Shown: in pieces, positions 51,890 through 60,383 of the stretch
How the letters are laid out: each line of letters starts with the position of its first letter
Numbering within the stretch: the stretch's first letter is position 1
Source: Hyunsoonleella ulvae
Lineage (GTDB): Bacteria > Bacteroidota > Bacteroidia > Flavobacteriales > Flavobacteriaceae
Reading direction: 5' to 3'
DNA: 64,000 nt
Assembly: GCF_016827605.1 (NCBI RefSeq)
Contig: NZ_JAEPJQ010000006.1
Span: 1 to 64,000, forward strand
Position numbers and translations under genes: made by a program
Notes under the pieces: generated by a model
Databases searched by the model: none
What the model saw: only the letters and a program-made list of their open reading frames with translations
Told to the model about the DNA's origin: nothing

Positions 51890-52633
51890 TTGCGATATTT
51901 TATAGAACTTTCATACAACGGGAGCGGATACCACGGGTGGCAAATACAACCTAAAGCTACAACGGTACAAGAGGTTTTAGAGGATGGGTTGTCTAAGGTG
52001 TTGAGCGACAAAATTTCGGTGGTGGGAGCTGGTAGAACAGATACTGGCGTACACGCTACCCAAATGTTTGCGCATTTTGATACGGATAGGCTGTTTGATA
52101 CCGACGATTTAGTGTATAAACTCAATTCGTTTTTACCGTTTAATATTGCAATTACCACAATTTTTAAGGTAAAACCTTATGCTCACGCACGGTTTGATGC
52201 CACAAGACGTAGTTATTTGTATCGCATTAGTTTAAAAAAAAATGTGTTTACAAACCGTAATGCCTATTATTTAAAGCAACCGCTAGATGTGGATAAAATG
52301 AATGCTGCGGCTAAAATTTTATTTGAGTATAAGGATTTTCAATGCTTTTCTAAAACGCATACCGACGTAAAAACGTATTATTGTAATATTATGAAAGCCA
52401 AGTGGTTTTTACGGGATGGCGAGGTGCAATTTACCATTACGGCAGACCGTTTTTTACGCAACATGGTACGTGCCATTGTGGGTACTATGATAAACATCGG
52501 GTTGGGCAAGATTGCAGTAGAGGATTTGCATACCATTATAAAATCTAAAAATAGGAGTGAAGCAGGGTATTCTGTACCAGCACATGGGTTATATTTAACA
52601 GAAGTAGTGTATCCTGAAACGATTAAGCTTTAA
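51890..52633 (+). CDS. truA: tRNA pseudouridine(38-40) synthase
   Basis: 247 residues. TruA turns uridines 38-40 of tRNA anticodon stems into pseudouridine. The catalytic aspartate is D51 in GAGRTDTGVHA, and FLRNMVRAIVGTMINIGLGK is the later family motif. The reading frame begins with TTG at 51890 (TTG-CGA-TAT-TTT), which gives MRYFIELSYNGSGYHGWQ, the expected N-terminus; no in-frame ATG is closer. The ABC gene starts on the base after the truA stop. Confidence 0.95.
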   Translation: MRYFIELSYNGSGYHGWQIQPKATTVQEVLEDGLSKVLSDKISVVGAGRTDTGVHATQMFAHFDTDRLFDTDDLVYKLNSFLPFNIAITTIFKVKPYAHARFDATRRSYLYRISLKKNVFTNRNAYYLKQPLDVDKMNAAAKILFEYKDFQCFSKTHTDVKTYYCNIMKAKWFLRDGEVQFTITADRFLRNMVRAIVGTMINIGLGKIAVEDLHTIIKSKNRSEAGYSVPAHGLYLTEVVYPETIKL

Positions 52634-54403
52634 ATGGAGAAGAAAAAAGAAAATATATTTGATTTTACGCTGTTTAAACGCTTGTTTAAATTTATAAAAC
52701 CTTATAAGGTTACGTTTACCATCGTTTTTGTTTCGGTAATTATTATTGCCATTTTGGGGATAGCAACACCAGAATTGTTACAACGTGCCATAGATACCAA
52801 ATTAACTGACAAAATTAGCGAAGGGTTTTTAACCTACATCGTAATTATGATTGGGGCATTGATTTTGGAATTCCTGTTTCAGTTGGTTTTTATATACTAT
52901 GCGAGTTGGTTAGGCCAACATGTGGTAAAGGATGTACGTGTAAAATTGTTTGACCATTTATTACGCTTTAAAATGAAGTATTATGATAATTCTTCGGTTG
53001 GGGTGTTAATTACACGTTCGGTAACTGATATGGAGCGTATTGCTGATATTTTTGGTCAGGGGCTGTTTCAAATATTCAAAGATTTGCTTGCCATGCTAGT
53101 GGTGTGTGGTTTTATGCTTTTTAAAAGTTGGAAACTGAGTTTGATTGTTTTTGTAATGTTACCTATTGTGCTTTATGCTACAAGGTTGTTTCAAAAGTAT
53201 ATGAAGAAAGCCTTTGAAGAAGTGCGTACTGAGGTGTCTAACTTAAATTCCTTTGTGCAGGAACGTTTAACGGGAATGAAAATTCTACAGTTATTTGCTC
53301 GTGAGGATATCGAAAACGAAAAGTTTAGACAAATTAACGAACGCCATAAAAAAGGATGGTTAAAAACAATTTGGTACAACTCTATTTATTTTCCAATTCC
53401 TGAATTTATCATTTCGGTTACTATTGGTTTGGTGGCTTGGTATGTTGGTGTGATACAAATCGCCGATAAAAGTGTGTCTATTGGAGTGCTTATGGCATTT
53501 ATCATTTTAATTCCAAAGCTATTTCGTCCGTTACGCCAAATAGCTGATAAGTTTAATACGCTACAGATGGGAATGGTAGCAGCAACACGAGTATTTAAAG
53601 TGCTGGATACTACTTCACAAATTGATGATAACGGTACGCATAAAGCGGAACATTTTAAAGGCGATATTGCTTTTAAAAATGTATGGTTTAATTATGTTGA
53701 AGACGAACCTGTTTTAAAAGGGATTTCTTTTGATGTTAAAGCTGGGCAAACCATTGCTATAGTTGGTGCAACTGGTGCCGGAAAATCTACGATTATTAAT
53801 TTATTGAACCGTTTTTATGAAATTAAAGACGGAACTATATGCATTGATGGTATTGCCATAAGTAATGTTACTTTAGCGTCGTTACGTACGCAAATTGCAG
53901 TAGTGTTACAAGATGTGTTCTTGTTTGCTGATACGATTTTGAATAATATAACGCTTAACAATCCTGATGTTTCTGAAGAAGAAGTTATTGAAGCTGCTAA
54001 ATCTATCGGTGTACATGAATTTATAAGTAGTTTGCCTGGAGGGTATCACTATAATGTTAAAGAGCGTGGTGTGATGTTATCTTCGGGTCAGCGGCAATTA
54101 ATTTCATTCTTGAGGGCGTATGTTACCAATCCGAGTATTTTAGTGTTGGATGAAGCAACATCTTCTGTGGATTCCTATTCTGAACAGCTCATTCAAAATG
54201 CAACTGATAAAATAACAAAAGATCGTACTTCAATAGTAATAGCCCATAGATTAGCTACTGTAAAAAAAGCAGATAAAATTCTTGTTATGGATGCTGGCGA
54301 AATTGTGGAGCAAGGTTCTCATGATGAATTACTTAAAAAGAAAGATGGGTATTACAAGAATTTATATGAGGTACAATTTTTGAAGGAAGCTGAGGTGGCT
54401 TAA
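52634..54403 (+). CDS. ABC exporter, fused permease and ATPase (MsbA-like)
   Basis: 589 residues: six transmembrane helices, then an ATPase domain with Walker A VGATGAGKSTIINLL, signature LSSGQRQLISF and Walker B ILVLDEATSSVD, and the H-loop IVIAHRLATV. Homodimeric half-transporters of this type flip lipids (MsbA) or export drugs. It starts at the base after the truA stop, so they are cotranscribed, a pairing I recall from other Flavobacteriaceae. The signature motif LSSGQ replaces LSGGQ, a mild change. Substrate unknown. Confidence 0.93.
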   Translation: MEKKKENIFDFTLFKRLFKFIKPYKVTFTIVFVSVIIIAILGIATPELLQRAIDTKLTDKISEGFLTYIVIMIGALILEFLFQLVFIYYASWLGQHVVKDVRVKLFDHLLRFKMKYYDNSSVGVLITRSVTDMERIADIFGQGLFQIFKDLLAMLVVCGFMLFKSWKLSLIVFVMLPIVLYATRLFQKYMKKAFEEVRTEVSNLNSFVQERLTGMKILQLFAREDIENEKFRQINERHKKGWLKTIWYNSIYFPIPEFIISVTIGLVAWYVGVIQIADKSVSIGVLMAFIILIPKLFRPLRQIADKFNTLQMGMVAATRVFKVLDTTSQIDDNGTHKAEHFKGDIAFKNVWFNYVEDEPVLKGISFDVKAGQTIAIVGATGAGKSTIINLLNRFYEIKDGTICIDGIAISNVTLASLRTQIAVVLQDVFLFADTILNNITLNNPDVSEEEVIEAAKSIGVHEFISSLPGGYHYNVKERGVMLSSGQRQLISFLRAYVTNPSILVLDEATSSVDSYSEQLIQNATDKITKDRTSIVIAHRLATVKKADKILVMDAGEIVEQGSHDELLKKKDGYYKNLYEVQFLKEAEVA

Positions 54404-55192
54404 CTAGGTTTTAGGTATAAAATCTTGGAATGAGATTTCCCCAGTTAGTAATAATCCACCTATGGTTAGTATAGATATACCAAAGTAACCTACTAAGAAA
54501 AACAATAAGAATAGCGGTACGCGCCAAAGTAAAGACGTTTTTTTGTCTTGAGAATTTTTATAGGCTACATAAACACAAAATAGTACCATAACTACGGAGT
54601 AAATAAGTGCTGTATCAATATAAAACTGAGGATTTGCAAGTAGCATTATTACGGCATAAATAGAAGAGATAATGCTAAACGTTGTTAGCGCATATATTGC
54701 GGTAACAATATGTTCGGCTAGATTATAATTTTTCTTATTAAAGAACACATAACTCGCAAAAGCCAAAACAGGAATGTAGAATAGAAACAACAATGAACTA
54801 TATTCCATAGTAGATGCCATAATTTTTTCTGTTCCAGCACCTCCAGAACTTGTCTGCGCATAACTAACTTTAGAGAAATCAATATTTTCCCAGGCTATTT
54901 TTTTCATTAAGAATAAAATAAATCCAGAAGAGGTTAATGAAATAGCCAACATACTTACTGGATTTAAATACTTTTTTCGTAAACCGCTTATATAGCCACC
55001 ACAAACTTCCTCAGGTTTTGTAAGCATGTGGGAAATGGTTTTTAAAAACGTATTATCTAAATTAAAATAACGTTCTAAAAAATCGTAAACTAAACTTTTA
55101 TTAGTAATTCTTTGTCTTACAACCTTGCCTCCACAATCAGGGCAATAGCTGTAATCTGTTCTTAAGGTATTATTACAGTTTTTACAATTCAT
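54404..55192 (-). CDS. DUF3667 family membrane protein
   Basis: 262 residues. The N-terminus is a zinc ribbon with four cysteines (MNCKNCNNTLRTDYSYCPDCG), then the family segment RYFNLDNTFLKTISHMLTKPEEV, followed by five or six transmembrane helices. This order (ribbon, short linker, GxRKKYLNPVSM) is typical of DUF3667. It is a paralogue of the neighbouring 55321-56145 gene. Its stop abuts the ABC gene stop with no gap. Function unknown. Confidence 0.88.
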   Translation of the reverse strand: MNCKNCNNTLRTDYSYCPDCGGKVVRQRITNKSLVYDFLERYFNLDNTFLKTISHMLTKPEEVCGGYISGLRKKYLNPVSMLAISLTSSGFILFLMKKIAWENIDFSKVSYAQTSSGGAGTEKIMASTMEYSSLLFLFYIPVLAFASYVFFNKKNYNLAEHIVTAIYALTTFSIISSIYAVIMLLANPQFYIDTALIYSVVMVLFCVYVAYKNSQDKKTSLLWRVPLFLLFFLVGYFGISILTIGGLLLTGEISFQDFIPKT

Positions 55193-55320
55193 TTTTATTT
55201 CATTAAATAACCAAAAATATAACCTCCAACTACATCAACAAAGATTAGAGATACAAACCTTGCAAAACTCTCAAGGAGTGATGCTTTAAATACATGCTTT
55301 AATACATAAAAAAGGTAAGC

Positions 55321-56145
55321 TTAACCTCCTTTTGCTGCCTTTTGCGCTTCTATCATCTGTTCTAAGCTTCCATCCAAATAAGCACTTACAAAAATGAAAA
55401 CAGTAATGATTACTGAAAATATTACAAAAAGAAATGCCAAGCATATTAAAAATAACAGTGTTTTTAGAGCCAACTCTCCAATGCTAAGTTTAAACAAGCG
55501 CTTCAATAAAAAGCAATGATAACTTATGGCTACTACATAAAATAACATTCCAAAAGTGATATAGAAATTGGCATGTATTACTAAAACAATTAAACCTAAT
55601 AGTACCGATGAAATTGAATATAATGACATACTGTACATATAAGAAACTAGATGTTCTGTATAATTGTAGCGTTTATTGAGGAACAGCACCCATGAAATAA
55701 ATGCAAAAACAGGAATCATTATCGAGTAGATCAAAGAAGAATAATCTAAAGAGAAATCACCAGAAGAAGCCATTATTTGTTGAGATGCCTTATTGTTGTA
55801 CATTTCAGAGCCTTTCATGAATTGGCTAGCATCCAATGCGTTTTTATAAAATTTTCTAATAACAAAAATGCTAAACCCTGTTAATGTTAAAGATATACCA
55901 AAGAAGCTAATTGGGTTTATGTAACGTTTTCTAATACCTTTTACATAACTATCAATAACAAATTCAGGTCGTTTTAGTAAATCAACTATGGTTTTTAAAA
56001 GTTTGTTGTCATAGTTAAAAAAAGTTTCACTAATATGTTGTAACAGGTTTTTTAGGGTTAACCGTTTTCTAATAATTTTTGCACCACAGTTATGGCAAAA
56101 ATCACTTTCTTCTACTAAGGGTACACCACAGTTTTTACACTCCAT
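55321..56145 (-). CDS. DUF3667 family membrane protein (paralogue)
   Basis: 274 residues with the same order as its neighbour: zinc ribbon MECKNCGVPLVEESDFCHNC, LLQHISETFFNYDNKLLKTI, GIRKRYINPISFFGI and six predicted transmembrane segments. The C-terminal tail is Ala/Lys/Glu-rich. It overlaps cdaA by one base (TAATG), which indicates coupled translation with c-di-AMP synthesis. A link to c-di-AMP signalling is attractive but rests only on this position. Likely a tandem duplicate of the 54404-55192 gene. Confidence 0.88.
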   Translation of the reverse strand: MECKNCGVPLVEESDFCHNCGAKIIRKRLTLKNLLQHISETFFNYDNKLLKTIVDLLKRPEFVIDSYVKGIRKRYINPISFFGISLTLTGFSIFVIRKFYKNALDASQFMKGSEMYNNKASQQIMASSGDFSLDYSSLIYSIMIPVFAFISWVLFLNKRYNYTEHLVSYMYSMSLYSISSVLLGLIVLVIHANFYITFGMLFYVVAISYHCFLLKRLFKLSIGELALKTLLFLICLAFLFVIFSVIITVFIFVSAYLDGSLEQMIEAQKAAKGG

Positions 56146-56930
56146 TAAGCTAAATCCTTCTTAATTATATTAGTTAACTCCATGGTATCTTCAAATACCA
56201 CAAATTCGCCATCTTTAAAATAGGAAATATGTCCGGTTTCTTCACTTACAGCTAAGGCCAAAGCATCTGTTTTTTCGGTTACTCCAATAGCAGCGCGATG
56301 GCGTAATCCAAAGCGTTGCGGAATGCTTTTTTCGTTATTTACTGGCAATATTACCCGTGTAGCTTTTACGATATTATTACTAATGATGATGGCGCCATCA
56401 TGAAGCGGACTATTTTTAAAGAAGATACTTTCTATAATAGGCTGCGTTACTTTAATATTCATTTCGTCTCCCGATTCTGAAAGGAAATCCAGATTATTAT
56501 TGCGTTCAAAAACGATTAAAGCTCCTGTTTTAGACATACTCATTTTATTACACGCAGAAATAATAGCGTCCACATCACTTTCATTGGTAGCTTCAGTTTT
56601 TAGGAATTTAAGTTGTTTTAAAAACTTACGACGCCTACTAAAATTAGTAGAACCTACCATTAATAAAAATTTCCTTATTTCTGGTTGGAATACTACTATT
56701 AAGGCAATAATACCAACACGCATAAATCCTCCAAAAATACCTGAAAGTAATTGCATTTCAAGAAATTCTGTGAGTTTCCAAGCGGCATAAATGATAATTA
56801 TACCTATAAAAATATTGATGGCTACTGTACCTTTTACTAGTTTATAAAGGTAGTAGAGGAGAAGGGCCACAAGTACGACATCAAGGTAATCTACAAATTC
56901 AAAATTGAGAATGTCTTTAAAGATATCCAA
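56145..56930 (-). CDS. cdaA: Diadenylate cyclase CdaA
   Basis: 261 residues. Three N-terminal transmembrane segments (YLDVVLVALLLYYLYKLVKG, AINIFIGIIIIYAAWKL and VGIIALIVVFQPEI) are followed by the DAC domain with PLHDGAIII (the DGA motif) and LRHRAAIG (the RHR motif). It condenses two ATP to cyclic di-AMP, which controls potassium and turgor in many bacteria. Length is usual. It is the first gene in a unit with the two DUF3667 genes. In Bacteroidota it commonly lies by folP, as here with a lipoprotein and a cassette between. Confidence 0.95.
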   Translation of the reverse strand: MDIFKDILNFEFVDYLDVVLVALLLYYLYKLVKGTVAINIFIGIIIIYAAWKLTEFLEMQLLSGIFGGFMRVGIIALIVVFQPEIRKFLLMVGSTNFSRRRKFLKQLKFLKTEATNESDVDAIISACNKMSMSKTGALIVFERNNNLDFLSESGDEMNIKVTQPIIESIFFKNSPLHDGAIIISNNIVKATRVILPVNNEKSIPQRFGLRHRAAIGVTEKTDALALAVSEETGHISYFKDGEFVVFEDTMELTNIIKKDLA

Positions 56931-56966
56931 TAGCTGATGGGTTTTTGTAAATTTAAGGAATTGTGG

Positions 56967-57653
56967 TTAATTATACAGATACTCTTGATTTGAGATTGAT
57001 AAATGATTTAAATTTATATTAGATAACAACGATTTATATAGTATATAATCTCCAAATTTTAAATTTTTATGGAAATTTAAAGTGATTCTTCCCCTTACAG
57101 TGTCTAGTTTTTTAATTTCATTTGTCAATTCTTTCTTATCTGTTGCTATGTTGATGCCTGGAGAGTGTCCTGGGGAAATGAAAATATCTTCATTAGGTTC
57201 GAAATTAACCGTATGAATGTTTCCTGAATGTTTAAGATCTGAAATATCAGATGGAATTATTTTAGGCTTTTCAACATTGTAATTTGTACTTGTAAACTCC
57301 AAAAAACCCAAGTTGTTAATACTTAAGTCATGACAGGTAAAATAATTTTTAGCCTTTTCATTTTTATGGCTGGAAGATTTCTTTTTGTCTTGTAAGAATT
57401 TGATGTGAGGAATAGCTTGTTTTAAAGTTAACCGCTTATCTACATTTACCAACCAATTGGTAGTACTTATTAGATTTTTACGGTTTAGTAAAACACTATC
57501 AGGTTGCGTCTCATCGTAAAATAAATAAGCAGCTGAGACGTCTTGTATTTCGGTAATAGCAGCCTTGTTAATTTGTGGTAGTTGCAGTTCTCTTTCGTTT
57601 CCGCAGGAATAAAACAATACTACTAATACTAGAGATATAATGTTATACTTCAT
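56967..57653 (-). CDS. Hypothetical lipoprotein
   Basis: 228 residues with a lipobox at the N-terminus (LVLVVLFYSCGNE, Cys 17). The body has no motif known to me. Residues 30-90 hold alternating strands and helices (ITEIQDVSAAYLFYDETQPD), with a slight resemblance to ExbD-type periplasmic domains, not enough to assign. A short internal CHD motif is not a heme site. It lies between cdaA (36 bp) and the R element that flanks the DUF559 gene. The gene may have been cut off from folP by that insertion. Confidence 0.68.
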   Translation of the reverse strand: MKYNIISLVLVVLFYSCGNERELQLPQINKAAITEIQDVSAAYLFYDETQPDSVLLNRKNLISTTNWLVNVDKRLTLKQAIPHIKFLQDKKKSSSHKNEKAKNYFTCHDLSINNLGFLEFTSTNYNVEKPKIIPSDISDLKHSGNIHTVNFEPNEDIFISPGHSPGINIATDKKELTNEIKKLDTVRGRITLNFHKNLKFGDYILYKSLLSNINLNHLSISNQEYLYN

Positions 57654-57678
57654 TTTTTAAATACGTGTTTTTATTTTT

Positions 57679-57816
57679 ACACACCCCTTAATCCCCTCTT
57701 TCTAGAGGGGAAACTGTTGCGAATAATTTACCATTAATGGATTTTCAATATCATATATATTTTTATTTTTGAAAATATGAGTGTCCCTCCTCGGAAGGAG
57801 GGAGTCAGGGAGGTGT
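57679..57816 (+). repeat. R palindromic element, copy 1 (left flank of DUF559 gene)
   Basis: It begins ACACACCCCTTAATCCCCTC, has core TAGAGGGGAAACTGTT, and ends GGAGTCAGGGAGGTGT. The ends are imperfect inverted repeats of each other. Copy 2 at 58201-58330 begins ACACACCCCTTATTCTCCTC and ends GGAGTAAGGGAGGTGT in the same direction. The stop codon and last three residues (TPP) of the DUF559 gene lie inside this copy. Confidence 0.8.
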
Positions 57817-58188
57817 AAATCCATTTTCTTCAAATTTAAAAATATAATCCTCTATAGCCCTTATAACATTGTCAATATCATTCATTATTTGATAATCTGA
57901 AAATCTTAGAACATGAATCTCTAATTCATTTAAGCGTCTGGTTTTCTTTACATCTTTTTCGTAAACTTCAATTAATTCATGCAAATAACCATCACATTCA
58001 ATAACTAGCTGTAGTTTATTGCAAAAGAAATCAACAATGTAATTGTCAATTGGTTTTTGTCTATGAAAATCATAACCATACATTTGCTTTCTTCTTAGGT
58101 AAGTCCAAAGTCTAATTTCAGACTTGGTGGAGTTATTTCGAAGTTGTCTGGCGAGCTCCTTAAGTTTTGGATTGTAATAGATTTTCAT
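57805..58188 (-). CDS. DUF559 (VSR-like endonuclease fold) protein, repeat-flanked cassette gene
   Basis: 127 residues from ATG 58188; a GTG at 58206 in the flanking repeat is less likely. DUF559 has the PD-(D/E)xK-like core: LRNNSTKSEIRLWTYLR, RQKPIDNYIVDFF (D53) and VIECDGYLH (E64, D66, H70), as in VSR-type nucleases. The C-terminus runs into the R element, ending GFTPP. The gene sits between two direct R copies, 389 bp apart, a stand-alone cassette. Nuclease activity is predicted, not shown. Confidence 0.9.
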   Translation of the reverse strand: MKIYYNPKLKELARQLRNNSTKSEIRLWTYLRRKQMYGYDFHRQKPIDNYIVDFFCNKLQLVIECDGYLHELIEVYEKDVKKTRRLNELEIHVLRFSDYQIMNDIDNVIRAIEDYIFKFEENGFTPP

Positions 58189-58200
58189 TTTTTGCGTTTT

Positions 58201-58330
58201 ACACACCCCTTATTCTCCTCTTTTTAGAGGGGAAACTGTTACTTTTACTTTTTTGTGCTACAATATAATAAGTCTGTAGTTTTAAGAGTTTGAGTGTCTT
58301 TTCTATTTAGGGAAGGAGTAAGGGAGGTGT
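58201..58330 (+). repeat. R palindromic element, copy 2 (right flank of DUF559 gene)
   Basis: Same orientation as copy 1, ends four bases before the folP stop. Its left end starts 12 bp before the DUF559 ATG, so the element must hold that gene's promoter and leader. Confidence 0.8.
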
Positions 58331-58333
58331 TTT

Positions 58334-59155
58334 TTAATGTAAAGCCTCTACCAATTTTATAGCTTCCACAGCCTCCTTAACATCATGTACACGTAAAATA
58401 GAAGCTCCTTTTTGTAAACCGATGGTATTTAAAACAGTAGTGCCATTTAAAGCGTCTTTAGCTGAGGTTTCTAAAGTTTTGTAAATCATAGATTTTCTTG
58501 AAACACCAACTAGTAAAGGTTTTTCAATTATTTTAAATAATTCCAGTTTATTTAAAAGCTCAAAATTTTGTTCCAAAGTTTTAGCAAATCCAAATCCAGG
58601 ATCAATGATAATATCAATAACACCCAGATTCCTCGCTGCTGCAATTCTTTCAGAAAAATAGAAAAGGATGTCTTTTACCAAATCTTCATATTGCGTTAAT
58701 CCTTGCATAGTTTGTGGAGTGCCGCGCATGTGCATCATAATGTACGGTACTTGCAATTCAGCTATAGTTGGTAACATGTTGTTATCCAATTGTCCTGCCG
58801 AAATATCATTAATTAAAGCGGCGCCTGCTTCTATAGATCGTTTCGCAATAGTACTTCTAAATGTATCAATAGAAAGTAATGTTTCCGGAAATTCGTTTAA
58901 AATTAAGTTTACAATTGGTAGAATTCTACTTAGTTCTTCATTTTCGGTAACATGATCTGCACCAGGTCTGGAGCTATAAGCACCTACGTCAATAAAAGTA
59001 GCACCTTCATTTAATATTTGTGCTACTTGTTTTAAAATAGAAGCTTCATCCTTGTATTTCCTGCCATCGTAAAAAGAATCTGGTGTTACATTTAAAACAC
59101 CCATTACTTTTGGGGTTGATACATCAACAAGTTGGCCTTTACAATTTATGGTCAT
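58334..59155 (-). CDS. folP: Dihydropteroate synthase
   Basis: 273 residues. It joins 4-aminobenzoate to the pterin pyrophosphate in folate synthesis and is the sulfonamide target. Motifs: MGVLNVTPDSFYDGRKY, DVGAYSSRPGAD, SIDTFRS, LINDISAG, IMMHMRGTPQTMQ, IIDPGFGFAKTLEQN and GVSRKSMI. Full length. It is divergent from the DUF1599 gene, a conserved neighbourhood in Bacteroidota. The stop codon is followed closely by R copy 2. Confidence 0.96.
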   Translation of the reverse strand: MTINCKGQLVDVSTPKVMGVLNVTPDSFYDGRKYKDEASILKQVAQILNEGATFIDVGAYSSRPGADHVTENEELSRILPIVNLILNEFPETLLSIDTFRSTIAKRSIEAGAALINDISAGQLDNNMLPTIAELQVPYIMMHMRGTPQTMQGLTQYEDLVKDILFYFSERIAAARNLGVIDIIIDPGFGFAKTLEQNFELLNKLELFKIIEKPLLVGVSRKSMIYKTLETSAKDALNGTTVLNTIGLQKGASILRVHDVKEAVEAIKLVEALH

Positions 59156-59265
59156 TATTAGGTATGGTGTAGTGTTTGTATCTGGTTTAAAACTTTAAAC
59201 CCTAAACTTTGAACATTCTAATTATTTATGCGAAATTTACGCAAATTTAATGCTAAATATCCCAG

Positions 59266-59805
59266 ATGCAAGATACTTCAAAACAATATGATGCGGTAAT
59301 AGATACCTGTAAAAGTTTATTTGTGAAAAAAATGAGCGATTACGGTAGTGCATGGCGTATATTGAGATTACCGTCATTAACAGATCAGATATTTATAAAG
59401 GCACAACGCATAAGAGGTTTGCAACAAAATGACGTGCAAAAAGTAGATGAAGGACAAGAAAGTGAATTTATAGGTATTATAAATTACTGTATTATGGCAT
59501 TAATTCAGTTAGAGAAAGGTGTTGTGGAGCAACCCGATATGTCTACTGATGAGGCCAAAGCGTTATACGAAAAACAAGTAGCCATTACTAAAAAGCTAAT
59601 GGAAGATAAAAACCATGATTATGGTGAGGCATGGAGAGATATGCGAGTGAGTAGTTTAACAGATTTGATTTTGCAAAAGTTATTGCGTGTAAAACAAATT
59701 GAAGATAACCAAGGTAAAACATTGGTAAGTGAGGGTATTGATGCTAATTATCAGGATATGATTAATTACGCAGTTTTTGCTTTAATTCTGCTTGGGCAGA
59801 ACTAA
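59266..59805 (+). CDS. DUF1599 family protein
   Basis: 179 residues with an internal duplication: FVKKMSDYGSAWRILRLPSL near the N-terminus matches LMEDKNHDYGEAWRDMRVSS in the second half, each followed by a TD-I/L-I-x-x-K helix and a later INY motif. This is the signature of DUF1599, a Bacteroidota family seen next to folP. The MazG-like layout suggests nucleotide pyrophosphohydrolase relatives, but function is unproven. Confidence 0.92.
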   Translation: MQDTSKQYDAVIDTCKSLFVKKMSDYGSAWRILRLPSLTDQIFIKAQRIRGLQQNDVQKVDEGQESEFIGIINYCIMALIQLEKGVVEQPDMSTDEAKALYEKQVAITKKLMEDKNHDYGEAWRDMRVSSLTDLILQKLLRVKQIEDNQGKTLVSEGIDANYQDMINYAVFALILLGQN

Positions 59806-59848
59806 ATCAAAAATAAAATTCCAAAAAATAAAACTCTAAATTCCAAAA

Positions 59849-60205
59849 GTGTTAGAAAGTAAAAGAGCATACAATCTAGAAGAAAGAACTTTTGAATTTG
59901 CTAAAGATTGTAGGTTTTTGATAAAAGACTTAAAACCGACAATTTCTAATATTGAAGATGGGAAACAGTTGGTAAGGTCGTCTGGTTCAGTAGGTGCTAA
60001 TTATATTGAAGGCAATGAGAAATTGGGAGACAAAGATTTGAAATTCAGATTAAAAATTGCCAGAAAAGAAGCTAAAGAGAGTGAATATTGGCTGAAACTG
60101 CTTAAATCACTTAATAAAAAGGATCAGGAAAGGATTGAAATGTTACAATTAGAAGCAAATGAATTACGTAAAATATTATCAGCCATTATCAATAAACTTG
60201 GATGA
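59849..60205 (+). CDS. Four-helix-bundle (S23/avd-like) protein
   Basis: 118 residues from GTG 59849. Four amphipathic helices with the family marks FAKDCRFLIKDL, QLVRSSGSVGANYIEG and FRLKIARKEAKESEYWLKLL. These belong to the S23 (23S rRNA-intervening sequence protein) family, related to the accessory protein of diversity-generating retroelements, though no reverse transcriptase is present. In Bacteroidota such genes are scattered with AATTCCAAA/TTTGGAATT-like flanks, which are present here on both sides. It separates DUF1599 from the BT_3928-like gene. Confidence 0.85.
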   Translation: MLESKRAYNLEERTFEFAKDCRFLIKDLKPTISNIEDGKQLVRSSGSVGANYIEGNEKLGDKDLKFRLKIARKEAKESEYWLKLLKSLNKKDQERIEMLQLEANELRKILSAIINKLG

Positions 60206-60279
60206 TTTTAGCACTTTTATAGTACTAAGTAAAGTTTAATAACTTATGATAGTTGAGTTTTTAATTAGGGATTTATATA

Positions 60280-60380
60280 GAATTTGAGTGAGCTTTGGAA
60301 TTTAGTTTTTTGGAACTTGGAATTTATAAAGAATTTGAGTGGGCTTTGGAATTTAGTTTTTGGAACTTGGAATTTATAAA
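60280..60380 (+). repeat. Tandem 51/50-bp direct repeat before the BT_3928-like gene
   Basis: Two consecutive units (60280-60330 and 60331-60380) begin GAATTTGAGTG and contain CTTTGGAATTTAG and GGAACTTGGAATTTATAAA. They differ by a G/A change and one T. The second ends three bases before the ATG at 60384, so the ribosome-binding region is repeat DNA. The sequence is inverted relative to AAATTCCAAAAAATAAAA before the four-helix gene. Confidence 0.8.
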
Positions 60381-60383
60381 ATT

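Noticed and set aside
58189-58206. GTG 58206 as DUF559 start
   Set aside because: It lies in the flanking repeat, and the ATG at 58188 matches the family N-terminus.
60360-60383. TTG 60360 start for the BT_3928-like gene
   Set aside because: It lies inside the 50-bp tandem repeat; ATG 60384 gives the expected N-terminal helix.
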